This document shows positions 8,917 to 17,501 of a stretch of 64,000 nucleotides of DNA, piece after piece (position 1 is the first letter of the stretch; every line of letters starts with the position of its first letter). The stretch is from an uncultured Pseudomonadota bacterium. GTDB lineage: Bacteria > Pseudomonadota > Gammaproteobacteria > Steroidobacterales > Steroidobacteraceae. The notes beneath the pieces were generated by a model. The model was not told the DNA's origin. It made no database searches and worked only from the letters and a program-made list of their open reading frames with translations. The position numbers and the translations under genes were made by a program. The DNA lies in contig CADEED010000004.1 of assembly GCA_902826225.1 (NCBI GenBank), forward strand, positions 22,053-86,052, written 5' to 3'.

Positions 8917-10092
8917 TTATTTGCGCACGGCGGCCAGCAGCGGCTCCACGATTTCATCCGGCGTCGGCGCATCGCGCCGGGCAGTCACGACCACGACCAG
9001 CCCGGCAGCGGGAGCGATCCATGCGCCGCCGCCCCGACCGTTCCCGAGACGCCAGACCTCGAGGTCGACATTCGCCAGCCGCTCCATCTGCAGGCCGAAC
9101 TCCGGATTGGCGCGTGATCCGCGGCGCATCTCGTCGATCCACCGGGGCGCGATTCTCGACTTGCCCAGCGACAGACCGCCACCCGGGTCCATCGCCGCCA
9201 TGAGGCGGTTCGCCAGGGTCAGCGCGACGTTCGGGCTCGCCATCAGACAGCAATGGGCCGCCGGCATTCCGCTGCGGCGGTCCATCTGCATCTGCACGTC
9301 ACCGGAAATCACGTCGGTCAGTACGCGGTCCCCCACGTACCGCTCGTACTGCATGCCGGTCGCCCGCTCGAGGATGATGGCCACGAGCTGCACGTTGGCG
9401 GGCGAGACGTTGAAGAATCCACCGGGCTCGTGATCGAGACGGAAGCCGAGCGCCGTCGACTCGAAATCGTTGCCTAACAAGAGGCGCACGCCGCGCGACG
9501 TGGCGAACCGGGGGAGGCGCTCCCAGTCCGCGAAGGGTCTCGAGCCGAGCACGTCGGCCGCATCGACGCCGGTCTCCAATCCACTCGTCTCGTTGAGCAA
9601 CTGACGAAGCGTGATGCGGCCGCGCGCCTCGCCTTCCCACTCGTGCAGCCACGTCGCGACCGGCTCATCCAGGGACCCGATCAGGCCCTCACCGATGGCC
9701 ACGCCCAGCGCCAGCGCGGCGAGCGGCCTGGCGAGAAAGTCGGCCGGCCCCATCCGGCCGTCGGCAAGCTCGCGCGACTCCGTCGAGAAGTGACGAGCCG
9801 TCTGCAGACGCGTGCCGTGCATCACGAGAATCGCATCCGCGCCCGTCAGCCGCGCCCGCTCGGATGCCTCTTCCAGGGCCGCACGATCGAGATCGATCAG
9901 CGAGCCGTCGACCATCCCGGTGCCCGTCCGCGCGTCGGCGTGAACCGAAACCGTCGGCGAATAGGCCTCGCCGGGCGCGAGGGGCAAGTCGTATGCGCGC
10001 TGCCAGAAAGGCAGGTCGGCGGTGAAGACACCGACGCACAGTGAAGCCAGCAACAGCGCGAGGGCCGTCAGGATTGTGAGAACGCGGCGCAT
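8917..10092 (-). CDS. Serine beta-lactamase/esterase-fold protein lacking catalytic residues
   Basis: A 391-residue protein with an N-terminal signal or anchor (residues 1-24) and the class C beta-lactamase/6-aminohexanoate-dimer hydrolase fold. The stretches GVAIGEGLIGSLDEPVATWL and ITLRQLLNETSGLETG align well. Where family members have Ser-x-x-Lys this one reads F119-L-A-R122. The Tyr-x-Asn position reads V229-S-P231. The C-terminal HGG/KTG-like box is RGGG. All three catalytic elements therefore look lost, which suggests a periplasmic binding or scaffolding role rather than hydrolysis. I chose the ATG at 10092; a GTG at 10131 is the alternative and removes the typical signal-peptide start. 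Confidence 0.75.
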   Translation of the reverse strand: MRRVLTILTALALLLASLCVGVFTADLPFWQRAYDLPLAPGEAYSPTVSVHADARTGTGMVDGSLIDLDRAALEEASERARLTGADAILVMHGTRLQTARHFSTESRELADGRMGPADFLARPLAALALGVAIGEGLIGSLDEPVATWLHEWEGEARGRITLRQLLNETSGLETGVDAADVLGSRPFADWERLPRFATSRGVRLLLGNDFESTALGFRLDHEPGGFFNVSPANVQLVAIILERATGMQYERYVGDRVLTDVISGDVQMQMDRRSGMPAAHCCLMASPNVALTLANRLMAAMDPGGGLSLGKSRIAPRWIDEMRRGSRANPEFGLQMERLANVDLEVWRLGNGRGGGAWIAPAAGLVVVVTARRDAPTPDEIVEPLLAAVRK

Positions 10093-10141
10093 GGAAGGAC
10101 GAGGAAGACCTGGCCCAATGCTACCAGTCACATCCCATGGC

Positions 10142-10147
10142 TAGAAT
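10142..10147 (+). promoter_or_regulatory. Probable -10 box of glgA (leaderless)
   Basis: TAGAAT sits 8 bases before the GTG of glgA, so transcription would start at or next to the start codon. The flanking word GCTAGAAT recurs before the genes at 24986 and 45700. No strong -35 is visible. Confidence 0.5.
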
Positions 10148-10155
10148 GCCCGCCC

Positions 10156-11664
10156 GTGAAACTCTCGATCTGCGCCATCGCCTCAGAAGTGGTCCCCCTC
10201 GCCAAGAGCGGTGGTCTCGCCGACGTCGCGAGCGCGCTGTCGCGCCAGCTCACGCTGGCCGGACACGACGTACGGCTGTTCGTGCCGTTCTATACGCAGA
10301 TCAGGCGCGACAAGCTCGAACTGGCCCGCGTCGACTTCCTGCAGAAGGTACCCGTGGTCACCGGCAGCCACCAGCACGTGGTGGACATCTGGCGCGCCAG
10401 GCTCCCCGGCTCCGCGACCCCGGTGTACCTGGTGGAGAACGACGGCCTGTATTCGCGCCCGGCGCTCTACACGAACGATCCGGACGAGCATCGCCGCTTC
10501 CTCGTGCTCACGCGCGCGGCGCTGGAGTGCTGCAAGCGCATGCATTTCCGGCCGCACATCGTGCACTCGCACGACTGGCATGCGGCCATCGCGCCGCTGT
10601 GGCTGCGCTCGAATTACCGGCACGAGCCGATGTTCGCCGGCACCAGGTCGGTGATGACGATCCACAACATCGGCTACCAGGGGGAGTTCGGCGCGGAGAA
10701 CCTCGCGGACCTCGATCTCGGCGTCGATTCCTATCTACTGCACCAGGATGACCTCAGGGCCGGGAAGATCAACGCGCTGAAGAGCGGCATCCTGCACGCG
10801 GACGCCGTGACCACCGTGAGCCCCACCTACGCGCGCGAGATCGCGACTCCGCGCTATGGCATGGGAATGGAGCAGGCGCTGGCCGCGCGCGGAGCGGCCG
10901 TGCGCGGCATCCTGAACGGCGTCGACTACGACGAATGGGATCCACGGCACGATCGCTACCTGCCCATCCACTTCGACCCCGCGACTCTCGCGAAGAAAGC
11001 GGAACTGAAGCGCAACTTCCTGCTGCGTCAGAACATGACGGCCATCCACGGCCGCGTGCCGCTGTTCGGCATGGTGAGCCGCCTCACTTCGCAGAAGGGC
11101 TTCGACCTGCTCACGGACACGCTGCCCGCGCTGCTGTCGAACAACGACGTGCGCGTCGCCACGGTCGGCACCGGCGATCCGAAATACGAGAAGTTCTTCG
11201 CGGGCCTGGCCCAGAAGTACAAGGGCCGCATGTGGTTCTTCTCGGGATACGACGAGAGCCTCGCGCACTGGATCGAGGGCGCGAGCGACGCTTTCCTGAT
11301 GCCCTCGCTGTACGAACCCTGTGGGCTCAACCAGATGTACTCGCTGCGCTACGGCACGATCCCGATCGTGCGCAACACGGGCGGACTCGCGGATTCCGTG
11401 CAGCACTTCGACCCTGCCACCGGCGCGGGGACGGGCATCGTGTTCAACGATTTCGACGCGCCGGCGATGGCCTGGGCGCTCGACCAGGCGATTGAGTGGT
11501 ACGCGGACGAGAAGCTGTGGGACCGGCTCGTGCAGAACGCGATGCGCATGGATTTCTCGTGGCGCACGCAGTCCACCGAGTATCTCAAGCTGTTCGCCGA
11601 GCTACTTCAGCTTGACGCTGCCGCGCTCATCGAAGGGGATGCGCCGCAGAAATCCGCTGGATAG
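10156..11664 (+). CDS. glgA: Glycogen synthase (ADP-glucose, GT5)
   Basis: A 502-residue cytosolic glycosyltransferase that extends alpha-1,4-glucan from ADP-glucose. The ADP-glucose binding motif KSGGLADV is at residues 17-24. Later, GMVSRLTSQKGFDLL and LMPSLYEPCGLNQMYSLRYG are typical GT5 acceptor and nucleotide-sugar regions. The start is GTG at 10156 with no leader. It is divergent from the serine-hydrolase-like gene and convergent with the LEA14-like/glgC pair, which supplies its substrate. Its last 63 bases overlap the 3' end of the LEA14-like gene on the other strand. Confidence 0.96.
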   Translation: MKLSICAIASEVVPLAKSGGLADVASALSRQLTLAGHDVRLFVPFYTQIRRDKLELARVDFLQKVPVVTGSHQHVVDIWRARLPGSATPVYLVENDGLYSRPALYTNDPDEHRRFLVLTRAALECCKRMHFRPHIVHSHDWHAAIAPLWLRSNYRHEPMFAGTRSVMTIHNIGYQGEFGAENLADLDLGVDSYLLHQDDLRAGKINALKSGILHADAVTTVSPTYAREIATPRYGMGMEQALAARGAAVRGILNGVDYDEWDPRHDRYLPIHFDPATLAKKAELKRNFLLRQNMTAIHGRVPLFGMVSRLTSQKGFDLLTDTLPALLSNNDVRVATVGTGDPKYEKFFAGLAQKYKGRMWFFSGYDESLAHWIEGASDAFLMPSLYEPCGLNQMYSLRYGTIPIVRNTGGLADSVQHFDPATGAGTGIVFNDFDAPAMAWALDQAIEWYADEKLWDRLVQNAMRMDFSWRTQSTEYLKLFAELLQLDAAALIEGDAPQKSAG

Positions 11665-12069
11665 CGCGACATTGCCGATCAGTCGGTAGTCGAGCGAGTC
11701 CGAGTTTCCCCGCCTGCCGAGCAGCTGCGAGAGCGCGCTCGCGAGGTTCGCCGTGAGGTTCACGTCGAACTCGGCCTCGCCCATCGCGGGCACGGTGAAT
11801 GGCGTATCCGAGACCCCGTTCGCGAGCTCCGCGTCGTTGACCTCGATGCGGTAGGTGATGCCCTTGATGGGCAACGCGCGATCGTTCGGGTTCTGCACGC
11901 GCATGCGCACGAGGACGCGCTGCGAGAAGATGTCGGCGCTCTGCATCTTGATCGAGACGACGGACAGGTTCGGCGCCTCGAGCTGCAACGCCGAGGCGCA
12001 GCCGCCCAGCGAGAACGCGGCCGCGAATGCGACGATCCCGGCGAGCAGCAGCCGGCGCAGCTCAGGCAT
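11602..12069 (-). CDS. LEA14-like (LEA type 2) lipoprotein
   Basis: A 155-residue exported protein with a lipoprotein signal (FSLGGC, lipid-bearing Cys near residue 24). It has a single LEA_2/WHy-type beta domain: VLVRMRVQNPNDRALPIKGI and FTVPAMGEAEFDVNLTAN are characteristic. Members are linked to desiccation or stress protection, but no biochemical role can be stated. Its start overlaps the end of glgC by 8 bp, so it is cotranscribed with glycogen synthesis. Its 3' end overlaps the 3' end of glgA by 63 bp in opposite orientation. Confidence 0.85.
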   Translation of the reverse strand: MPELRRLLLAGIVAFAAAFSLGGCASALQLEAPNLSVVSIKMQSADIFSQRVLVRMRVQNPNDRALPIKGITYRIEVNDAELANGVSDTPFTVPAMGEAEFDVNLTANLASALSQLLGRRGNSDSLDYRLIGNVALSSGFLRRIPFDERGSVKLK

Positions 12070-13324
12070 GCAGCATGTCCACGGTCACGAGCACCACGCC
12101 CTTCTCGGTCACCAGGAACCGCTGCGCGTCCTCGGCATGGTCGTGGCCGATGCGGGTGCCCGCGGGCAACTCGCAGCCCTCGTCGATGATGGCGTTGCGG
12201 ATCAGGCAGTTCGCGCCGATGCGCACGTTCGGCAGCACGACGGATCGTTCGACGGTGGAGCGCTCCTCGACGCGCACGCCCGAGAACAGCAGCGACTCGC
12301 GCACCGTCGCGCCCGAGATGATCGTGCCACCCGACACCAGCGAGTTGATCGCGACCCCGCGCCGGCCGTCCTCGTCGAGCACGAACTTGGCAGGCGGGGT
12401 CTGCGCCTGGTAGGTCCAGATGGGCCAGTCCTCGTCGTAGATGTTGAGCTCGGGATTGACCCAGACCATCTCGATGTTCGCCTCGTAGAAGGCATCGATT
12501 GTTCCAACATCGCGCCAATAGGACTGCGCACGCGTCTTGACGTCCCGGAAAGGATAGGCAAAGACCTGCATCTTCTCGATGGCGTCGGGGACGACGTTCT
12601 TGCCGAAGTCGTGCTTCGAGTTCTCGTTCGCCGCGTCCGCGACGAGCATCTTTTCGAGCAGGTCCGGATTGAAGACGTAGATGCCCATCGAGGCCAGCGC
12701 GACGTCGGGACGCCCCGGCATCGGATCCGGTGTCGGTGACTTCTCGACGAACCGCGTCACGCGATTCCACTCCGTGACCGTAAGCACGCCGAACTCCTTT
12801 GCGTCGGCGATCGGCACCTCCACCACGCCCACGGTGATATCGGCGCCCTTCTCCACGTGGTACGCGATCATCGGGCCGTAGTCCATCTTGTAGATGTGAT
12901 CGCCGGCGAGCACGAGCACGTGCTTCGGATGGTGCGCGTGCATCACGTCGATGTTCTGGTACACCGCGTCCGCGGTGCCGCGATACCAGTGGCTGCCGGT
13001 TTTCTGCTGCGCCGGCACGACTTCGACGAACTCGCCGAACTCGCCGCGCATGTAACCCCAGCCGCGATGGATGTGCTGGATCAGCGACTGCGCCTTGTAC
13101 TGCGTGAGCACGGTGATCTGGCGGATACCGGAGTTCACGCAGTTCGACAGCACGAAGTCGATGATGCGGAACTTGCCGCCGAACGGCGTCGCAGGCTTGG
13201 CACGATGTTCCGTGAGCCCCTTCAGGCGTTCACCGCGGCCACCCGCCATGATCACCGCGAGGGTGCCGCTGGTTAGACGGCTCACGTATCGTCCGGACGT
13301 TGCTCGCGCAGGGCGCTTGGCCAT
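12062..13324 (-). CDS. glgC: Glucose-1-phosphate adenylyltransferase
   Basis: A 420-residue nucleotidyltransferase that makes ADP-glucose from glucose-1-phosphate and ATP, the committed step of glycogen synthesis. AGGRGERL (about 27-34) is the nucleotide loop, YWRDVGTIDAFYEANIE marks the substrate site, and the C-terminus forms a left-handed beta-helix (RIGANCLIRNAIIDEG). The frame stays open far upstream, but homology begins at MAKRPARATSGRYVSRL. The ATG at 13324 is preceded by a GGGGGAA ribosome site, so I start there. It is followed with 8-bp overlap by the LEA14-like lipoprotein and faces glgA. Confidence 0.96.
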   Translation of the reverse strand: MAKRPARATSGRYVSRLTSGTLAVIMAGGRGERLKGLTEHRAKPATPFGGKFRIIDFVLSNCVNSGIRQITVLTQYKAQSLIQHIHRGWGYMRGEFGEFVEVVPAQQKTGSHWYRGTADAVYQNIDVMHAHHPKHVLVLAGDHIYKMDYGPMIAYHVEKGADITVGVVEVPIADAKEFGVLTVTEWNRVTRFVEKSPTPDPMPGRPDVALASMGIYVFNPDLLEKMLVADAANENSKHDFGKNVVPDAIEKMQVFAYPFRDVKTRAQSYWRDVGTIDAFYEANIEMVWVNPELNIYDEDWPIWTYQAQTPPAKFVLDEDGRRGVAINSLVSGGTIISGATVRESLLFSGVRVEERSTVERSVVLPNVRIGANCLIRNAIIDEGCELPAGTRIGHDHAEDAQRFLVTEKGVVLVTVDMLHA

Positions 13325-13372
13325 GGTTCCCCCGGTTTTTTTGCAGTATAGGGCGCGTGCTACCGTATAAGC

Positions 13373-13972
13373 ATGTCTCATCTGTTCGCCTTGATGGCGC
13401 CGCTGCTGGCCGTCGGCGCAACTCCGTCCGCCAGTCCGACACCACCAGCCGCCGGCTGCCTCGTTGCCGGAGACGGTTACCTGCGGGCGCGCGTGCGCGG
13501 CGCGCTCGACCTCGATCTCGACTGGAAGAACGACGAAATGCAGTGCGAGGGAGGACCGCGGCCGCGTGGCAAGAACGACAGTCGGGGTCTGCGGGTCAGC
13601 ATCGGGGGACCCCCGCGCGGCGACGGCCGGCGCATCCGCCTCGTGTTCGGCGTGGGCGGCGTGGCCGAAGGCGCGAGCGGCCAGGCGCTGAAAACCAACG
13701 TCACGCTGTTCCTCGAAGGCGAGCAACGGGCCTTCGCGACGCTCGGCGACGACAAGTGCAGCGTCGACCTCGATCAGCAGCGGATCGAAGTGCTCGGCGC
13801 CGGCAGGGCCGTCTATCGGGTGGTCGGCCGCGGCTTTTGCCTCGGACCGGCGACCAGCCTGACGCAAGGCGAGCGCGTCGTCGTGACCAGCTTCGATTTT
13901 GCAGGCCGCGTGGAATTCAGTGACGATGACCGCCATGAACCGGCCCCCGCGACGACCCCCGCTCCGAACTGA
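13373..13972 (+). CDS. Hypothetical exported protein
   Basis: A 199-residue protein I do not recognise. It begins with a probable signal peptide (MSHLFALMAPLLAVGATPSAS) and has four Cys in the mature part (residues about 29, 59, 129 and 159), which could form two disulfides. A basic Gly/Pro-rich stretch follows, then beta-rich sequence (TNVTLFLEGEQRAFATL) and a Pro/Ala-rich tail. It is divergent from glgC across 48 bp. TACCGT, preceded by TG one base upstream, lies 6 bases before the ATG and could be a leaderless extended -10. Its stop lies inside the next gene's start region, so the two are probably coupled. Confidence 0.6.
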   Translation: MSHLFALMAPLLAVGATPSASPTPPAAGCLVAGDGYLRARVRGALDLDLDWKNDEMQCEGGPRPRGKNDSRGLRVSIGGPPRGDGRRIRLVFGVGGVAEGASGQALKTNVTLFLEGEQRAFATLGDDKCSVDLDQQRIEVLGAGRAVYRVVGRGFCLGPATSLTQGERVVVTSFDFAGRVEFSDDDRHEPAPATTPAPN

Positions 13973-14462
13973 GCCTTCCGGTGGCCTGCGGGTGGCCGGC
14001 TGGCTGTTCGTGCTGTTGCTGGCGGCCGGCACGCTCGCGCGCGCGCAGATCGCGCCGCTCGAGGACCTGGCTAACTTTCCGTCCGGGACCCTGGAGATCA
14101 CCGAGGGCAAGGCGGTCAAGCACACTTTCAAGGTCTGGCTGGCGGACAGCCCCAGCCGCCAGGCGCAGGGACTGATGTTCGTCCGCTCGCTGCCGGTACT
14201 GCACGGAATGCTGTTCGTGTATCCCGAACCGCAGTCCCTCGGTATCTGGATGAAGAACACGTACATCCCGCTGGACGTCATCTTCATCGACGAACGCGGC
14301 CGCATCCGGCAGATCTTCGCCAACGCCAAACCCCATACGCTCGACACCATGCGCAGCAAAGAGCCGGGATTGGCAGTCCTCGAAATCGGCGGAGGCGAAG
14401 CCGCGCGCCTCGGAATCCGCCCGGGGCAGTCGGTGCGGCATCCGTCGCTCGTGCGCCGCTGA
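13926..14462 (+). CDS. DUF192 family exported protein
   Basis: About 178 residues with an N-terminal hydrophobic export segment (WLFVLLLAAGTLARA) followed by the whole DUF192 domain. Recognisable parts are VWLADSPSRQAQGLMFVRSL, MLFVYPEPQSLGIWMKNTYI, PLDVIFIDERGRI and the closing LEIGGGEAARLGIRPGQSV. The domain is a small beta-barrel of unknown biochemical function. I start at ATG 13926, inside the previous gene; ATG 13935 is equally possible. It precedes the OmpA-like gene by 43 bp. Confidence 0.82.
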   Translation: MTAMNRPPRRPPLRTEPSGGLRVAGWLFVLLLAAGTLARAQIAPLEDLANFPSGTLEITEGKAVKHTFKVWLADSPSRQAQGLMFVRSLPVLHGMLFVYPEPQSLGIWMKNTYIPLDVIFIDERGRIRQIFANAKPHTLDTMRSKEPGLAVLEIGGGEAARLGIRPGQSVRHPSLVRR

Positions 14463-14505
14463 TATCATTGCGCACTTATTAGGGGTTCCCTTCCGGAGAA
14501 GAACC

Positions 14506-15783
14506 ATGAGAACAATCGGTCGTTTGGGTCTGGTCGCGTGCGTCGCGGCGTTCGCCAGTGCATCTGTCCATGCGGGCGCGCCCGAGGGCGGTTGGTATGT
14601 CGCCCCGCGCGTGAACGCATTGTGGGTCGACGACGGGCGCAGCGCGGACGACGACGTCGGTTTCACGCTGTCGCTGGGACACAGCTTCACGGAGAACTGG
14701 GACGGCGAGTTGTCGCTGTTCCAGTCGAGCCATGAAACGCTGGGCGGTGGCGACACCAAGCTGCGCGGCTACGGCCTCTCGGCGAACCGGGTGTTCTACC
14801 GCAACACCAGCCGCGTGAACCCTTTCCTCACGTTCGGCCTGGCCCGCGTCAAGGCGGACTCGGATCTCTTCGGCGACCAGGAAGAAACATCCGCGACCTA
14901 CGGCGCGGGAGTGCTCGTGGACCTGTCGTCCTCGCGCGAGCGCGGCCGCGCCGTGCAGCTGCGCGCCGAGATCGGCGCGCGCCGCGGACTGTCGACCAGC
15001 AGTGTTCCGGATCGTCCGGTGGACTACGTCGCCGGGCTCGGCATCCAGTTGAGCTGGGGCGGCAAGACTGCCCCGCTCGATTCCGACGGGGACGGCGTGA
15101 ACGATACGCTCGACAACTGTCCGGGCACGCCGGCCGGCACGCCCGTGGATTCGAGCGGCTGCCCGCTGCCGCAGGACGATGACGGCGACGGCGTCACGAA
15201 CGACATCGACAAGTGCCCGGGCACGCCAGCGGGCGCGCGCGTCGATGCGAATGGCTGCGAGCTCGACAGTGACGGCGACGGCGTCGTCGACAGCCGCGAC
15301 CAGTGCCCGAACACGCCAGCCGGCGCGAAGGTCGACGAGCGCGGGTGCGAGCTCGACAGCGACGGCGACGGCGTCCTCGACAGCCAGGACAAGTGCCCGG
15401 ACACGCCGAAGGGCGACCGCGTCGATGCGCAGGGCTGCTCCTTCAAGGAGGAGATCAAACTACCCGGCGTGGTGTTCGAGACCAACAAGGCCGAACTGCT
15501 GCCCGAGAGTCTGCCGGTGCTCGAAGGCGCGATCTCGACGCTCAAGCGCTACCCTGATCTCAAGGTCGAGGTGGCGGGTCACACCGACAGCCGCGGCTCG
15601 GACGCTTACAACCTGGATCTCTCGACGCGTCGCGCGGCCACCGTGCTCAAGTATCTGCAGGACGGCGGCGTGGCGAACTCGATGACGTCGCGCGGCTACG
15701 GCGAGCGCCAGCCGGTCGCGAGCAACAGCACGGACGAAGGTCGCCAGTCCAACCGTCGCGTGGTGCTGCGCGTCCTGAACTGA
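14506..15783 (+). CDS. OmpA-family outer-membrane protein with thrombospondin type 3 repeats
   Basis: A 425-residue envelope protein. It has a signal peptide (residues 1-23), an N-terminal eight-strand-like beta-barrel (about 25-185), four calcium-binding TSP3 repeats of the DSDGDGVxDxxDxCPxTPxG type (about 190-315), and a C-terminal OmpA/Pal peptidoglycan-binding domain (VEVAGHTDSRGSDAYNLDLS then SRGYGERQPVASNSTDEGRQ). It ties outer membrane to cell wall. A ribosome site GGAGAAG precedes the ATG and TATCAT about 40 bases upstream may be its -10. A strong terminator follows. Confidence 0.94.
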   Translation: MRTIGRLGLVACVAAFASASVHAGAPEGGWYVAPRVNALWVDDGRSADDDVGFTLSLGHSFTENWDGELSLFQSSHETLGGGDTKLRGYGLSANRVFYRNTSRVNPFLTFGLARVKADSDLFGDQEETSATYGAGVLVDLSSSRERGRAVQLRAEIGARRGLSTSSVPDRPVDYVAGLGIQLSWGGKTAPLDSDGDGVNDTLDNCPGTPAGTPVDSSGCPLPQDDDGDGVTNDIDKCPGTPAGARVDANGCELDSDGDGVVDSRDQCPNTPAGAKVDERGCELDSDGDGVLDSQDKCPDTPKGDRVDAQGCSFKEEIKLPGVVFETNKAELLPESLPVLEGAISTLKRYPDLKVEVAGHTDSRGSDAYNLDLSTRRAATVLKYLQDGGVANSMTSRGYGERQPVASNSTDEGRQSNRRVVLRVLN

Positions 15784-15799
15784 AGACGACGCAAATGAC

Positions 15800-15834
15800 G
15801 GGGCGCGCCGGGTGACTGGCGCGCCCCTTTTTTT
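15800..15834 (+). terminator. Rho-independent terminator of the OmpA-like gene
   Basis: A perfect 10-bp stem (GGGGCGCGCC with GGCGCGCCCC) around an 8-base loop, followed directly by seven T. It lies 17 bp after the stop and ends 20 bp before the convergent sulfotransferase gene's stop. Confidence 0.93.
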
Positions 15835-15853
15835 CGCGTGCCCGTCGCCCGAC

Positions 15854-17485
15854 TCAGTCCGCGCCGTATCCGAACTTCTCGGCCCATGGGGCGAGCGCGG
15901 GCAGGATGGGCGCGAGCTGTTCGCGGTATCTGCGCCACTCGCCGACGCCGCCCGCGTTGAGGCCCTGCGCGAGCTGCGCGCCGCTCGGCGTCGCGACACC
16001 ACGGGCGCGCGCCGTTCCGGCGAAGTCCCGCATCTTCTCGTTCCAGTCGAGGTCGAGGAACGCGCACAGTCCGCGCGCCTCGTTCTCGAAGTCGCCGATG
16101 AGTTTCTCGAGTTGCACGCGATGCACACGCAGCTCGAGATCGCGGACCAGGATCTCCGTGATCTCCATCACCGCGTCGTAGAGCGCCGCCGCCGTCTCGA
16201 GGTCGAGCATTTCGTACATCGACGCGTTCATCCGGAATCGGCGCCGGTAGCAGCTCCACACGACGTCGCGTGGATCGCGCAATGCCAGCAGGATCTTCGC
16301 CTCGGGGAACAGCCGCGCGATGAGCGGCAGCTTGAGTCCGTTGAGCGGGTACTTGTCGACGAACAGGTTGCGGTTCACGAACACGCCCGACTCCGCGACG
16401 CGGCGCCAGTAGGCGTCCCGCAGCGGCCCGAGCTGCGCCTCGCCCGCCAGACCCAGCCGCGCGAGGTCGCCCGGCGAGCGCATGTAGGTGCGCACGGCGT
16501 CGATCAGGGTCTCCCGCTCCTCCAGCGCCACGACGCGCGGGTGACTCGCGAGGATCTGCTCGAGCAGCGTCGTGCCCGACCGCGGAAAGCCGATGAGGAA
16601 CGCGTGCCCGTTCGCCGGCGAGTTCGAGACTTCCGGCGGCACGACGGTCATGAGGTCGCGCGCGCCGTGCGCCCGCAACCAGTCGCGCAGCTCCTGCGCA
16701 TAAGCGAGCGTGCCCGGACCGCCGAAGTCGCGCGCGTAATGGGCGCGACGCATTTCGTTCGATTCGCGGTAAGCGGCAAACGCCTCCGGCGCGCGACGCT
16801 GCTTGTCCAGCGCGTCCCCCAAGGTGCTCAGCGCGAGTGAACGCTCGACGTCGGTGAGGCGCGGCTCATCCAGCAACGCGCGCAGCCGCTGCTCGGCCGC
16901 GGCGGCGTCGTTGTCCGCGATCTCGGCCTCGGCCACGACCATCGCCGCCGGGGGATAGTTGGGTTCTGCGGCGAGCACCGCCGCGCCGTGCTGGCGGGCG
17001 GCGGCCCGGTCACCGCGCCGGACGCAGACGGACGCGAGCCCGGCCCGGGCGAGCAGGTTGCCGGGCTGGAGTTCGAGAGCCCGCGCGTAACGCGACTCGG
17101 CTGCCGGCAACTCGGCCAGGGTCTCGAGGACCTGCCCGAGCGCGACCAGGGCCGGGGCGAAATCGGCGTGCAGCTCGACCACGCGCTCGAACAGCGGTTT
17201 TGCCTCGTCCGGCCGCTCGAGCCGCAGCAGGAGCAGGCCCAGGGCATGTAGGCAGCCGGCGTCATCGGGAGCCAGTGCCAGGCCCTGCCGCAGGCTGGCC
17301 TCGGCCTCCGCTAACCGGCCCACCGATTCGCGATGCATGGCCAGTGTGTTGTGCACGAAGGGATGGCGGATGCCGTCGGCCAGCGCGCGTTCGGCCAGGC
17401 CCGCCGCACCGGCCACGTCGCCGGACTGGACGAAGTCCCGCACCTGGCGCAGACGTTCTCGGGCTTCGGGACTCAACGTACTCAT
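15854..17485 (-). CDS. TPR-containing sulfotransferase
   Basis: A 543-residue protein. The N-terminal half (about residues 5-245) is tetratricopeptide repeats. The C-terminal half is a PAPS-dependent sulfotransferase with the 5'-phosphosulfate loop GFPRSGTTLLEQ (PRSGTT at 301-306) and the 3'-phosphate motif RDPRDVVWS (403-411). No signal peptide is visible, so it should act in the cytoplasm, with the TPR part recruiting a protein or peptide substrate. It is divergent from the TonB-dependent receptor and belongs to a set of modification enzymes around it. I chose the ATG at 17485; a TAGAAT box lies 10 bases upstream. Confidence 0.9.
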   Translation of the reverse strand: MSTLSPEARERLRQVRDFVQSGDVAGAAGLAERALADGIRHPFVHNTLAMHRESVGRLAEAEASLRQGLALAPDDAGCLHALGLLLLRLERPDEAKPLFERVVELHADFAPALVALGQVLETLAELPAAESRYARALELQPGNLLARAGLASVCVRRGDRAAARQHGAAVLAAEPNYPPAAMVVAEAEIADNDAAAAEQRLRALLDEPRLTDVERSLALSTLGDALDKQRRAPEAFAAYRESNEMRRAHYARDFGGPGTLAYAQELRDWLRAHGARDLMTVVPPEVSNSPANGHAFLIGFPRSGTTLLEQILASHPRVVALEERETLIDAVRTYMRSPGDLARLGLAGEAQLGPLRDAYWRRVAESGVFVNRNLFVDKYPLNGLKLPLIARLFPEAKILLALRDPRDVVWSCYRRRFRMNASMYEMLDLETAAALYDAVMEITEILVRDLELRVHRVQLEKLIGDFENEARGLCAFLDLDWNEKMRDFAGTARARGVATPSGAQLAQGLNAGGVGEWRRYREQLAPILPALAPWAEKFGYGAD

Positions 17486-17495
17486 GGGGGCGGCG

Positions 17496-17501
17496 ATTCT
17501 A
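17496..17501 (-). promoter_or_regulatory. Probable -10 box of the TPR-sulfotransferase gene
   Basis: TAGAAT on the minus strand ends 10 bases before the ATG, giving a leader of about three bases. It is the same box as at glgA, 24986 and 45700. Confidence 0.45.

Noticed and set aside
13325..14359. Upstream extension of the glgC frame
   Set aside because: The extension would cover two plus-strand genes, has no GlgC homology, and a good ribosome site precedes the ATG at 13324.
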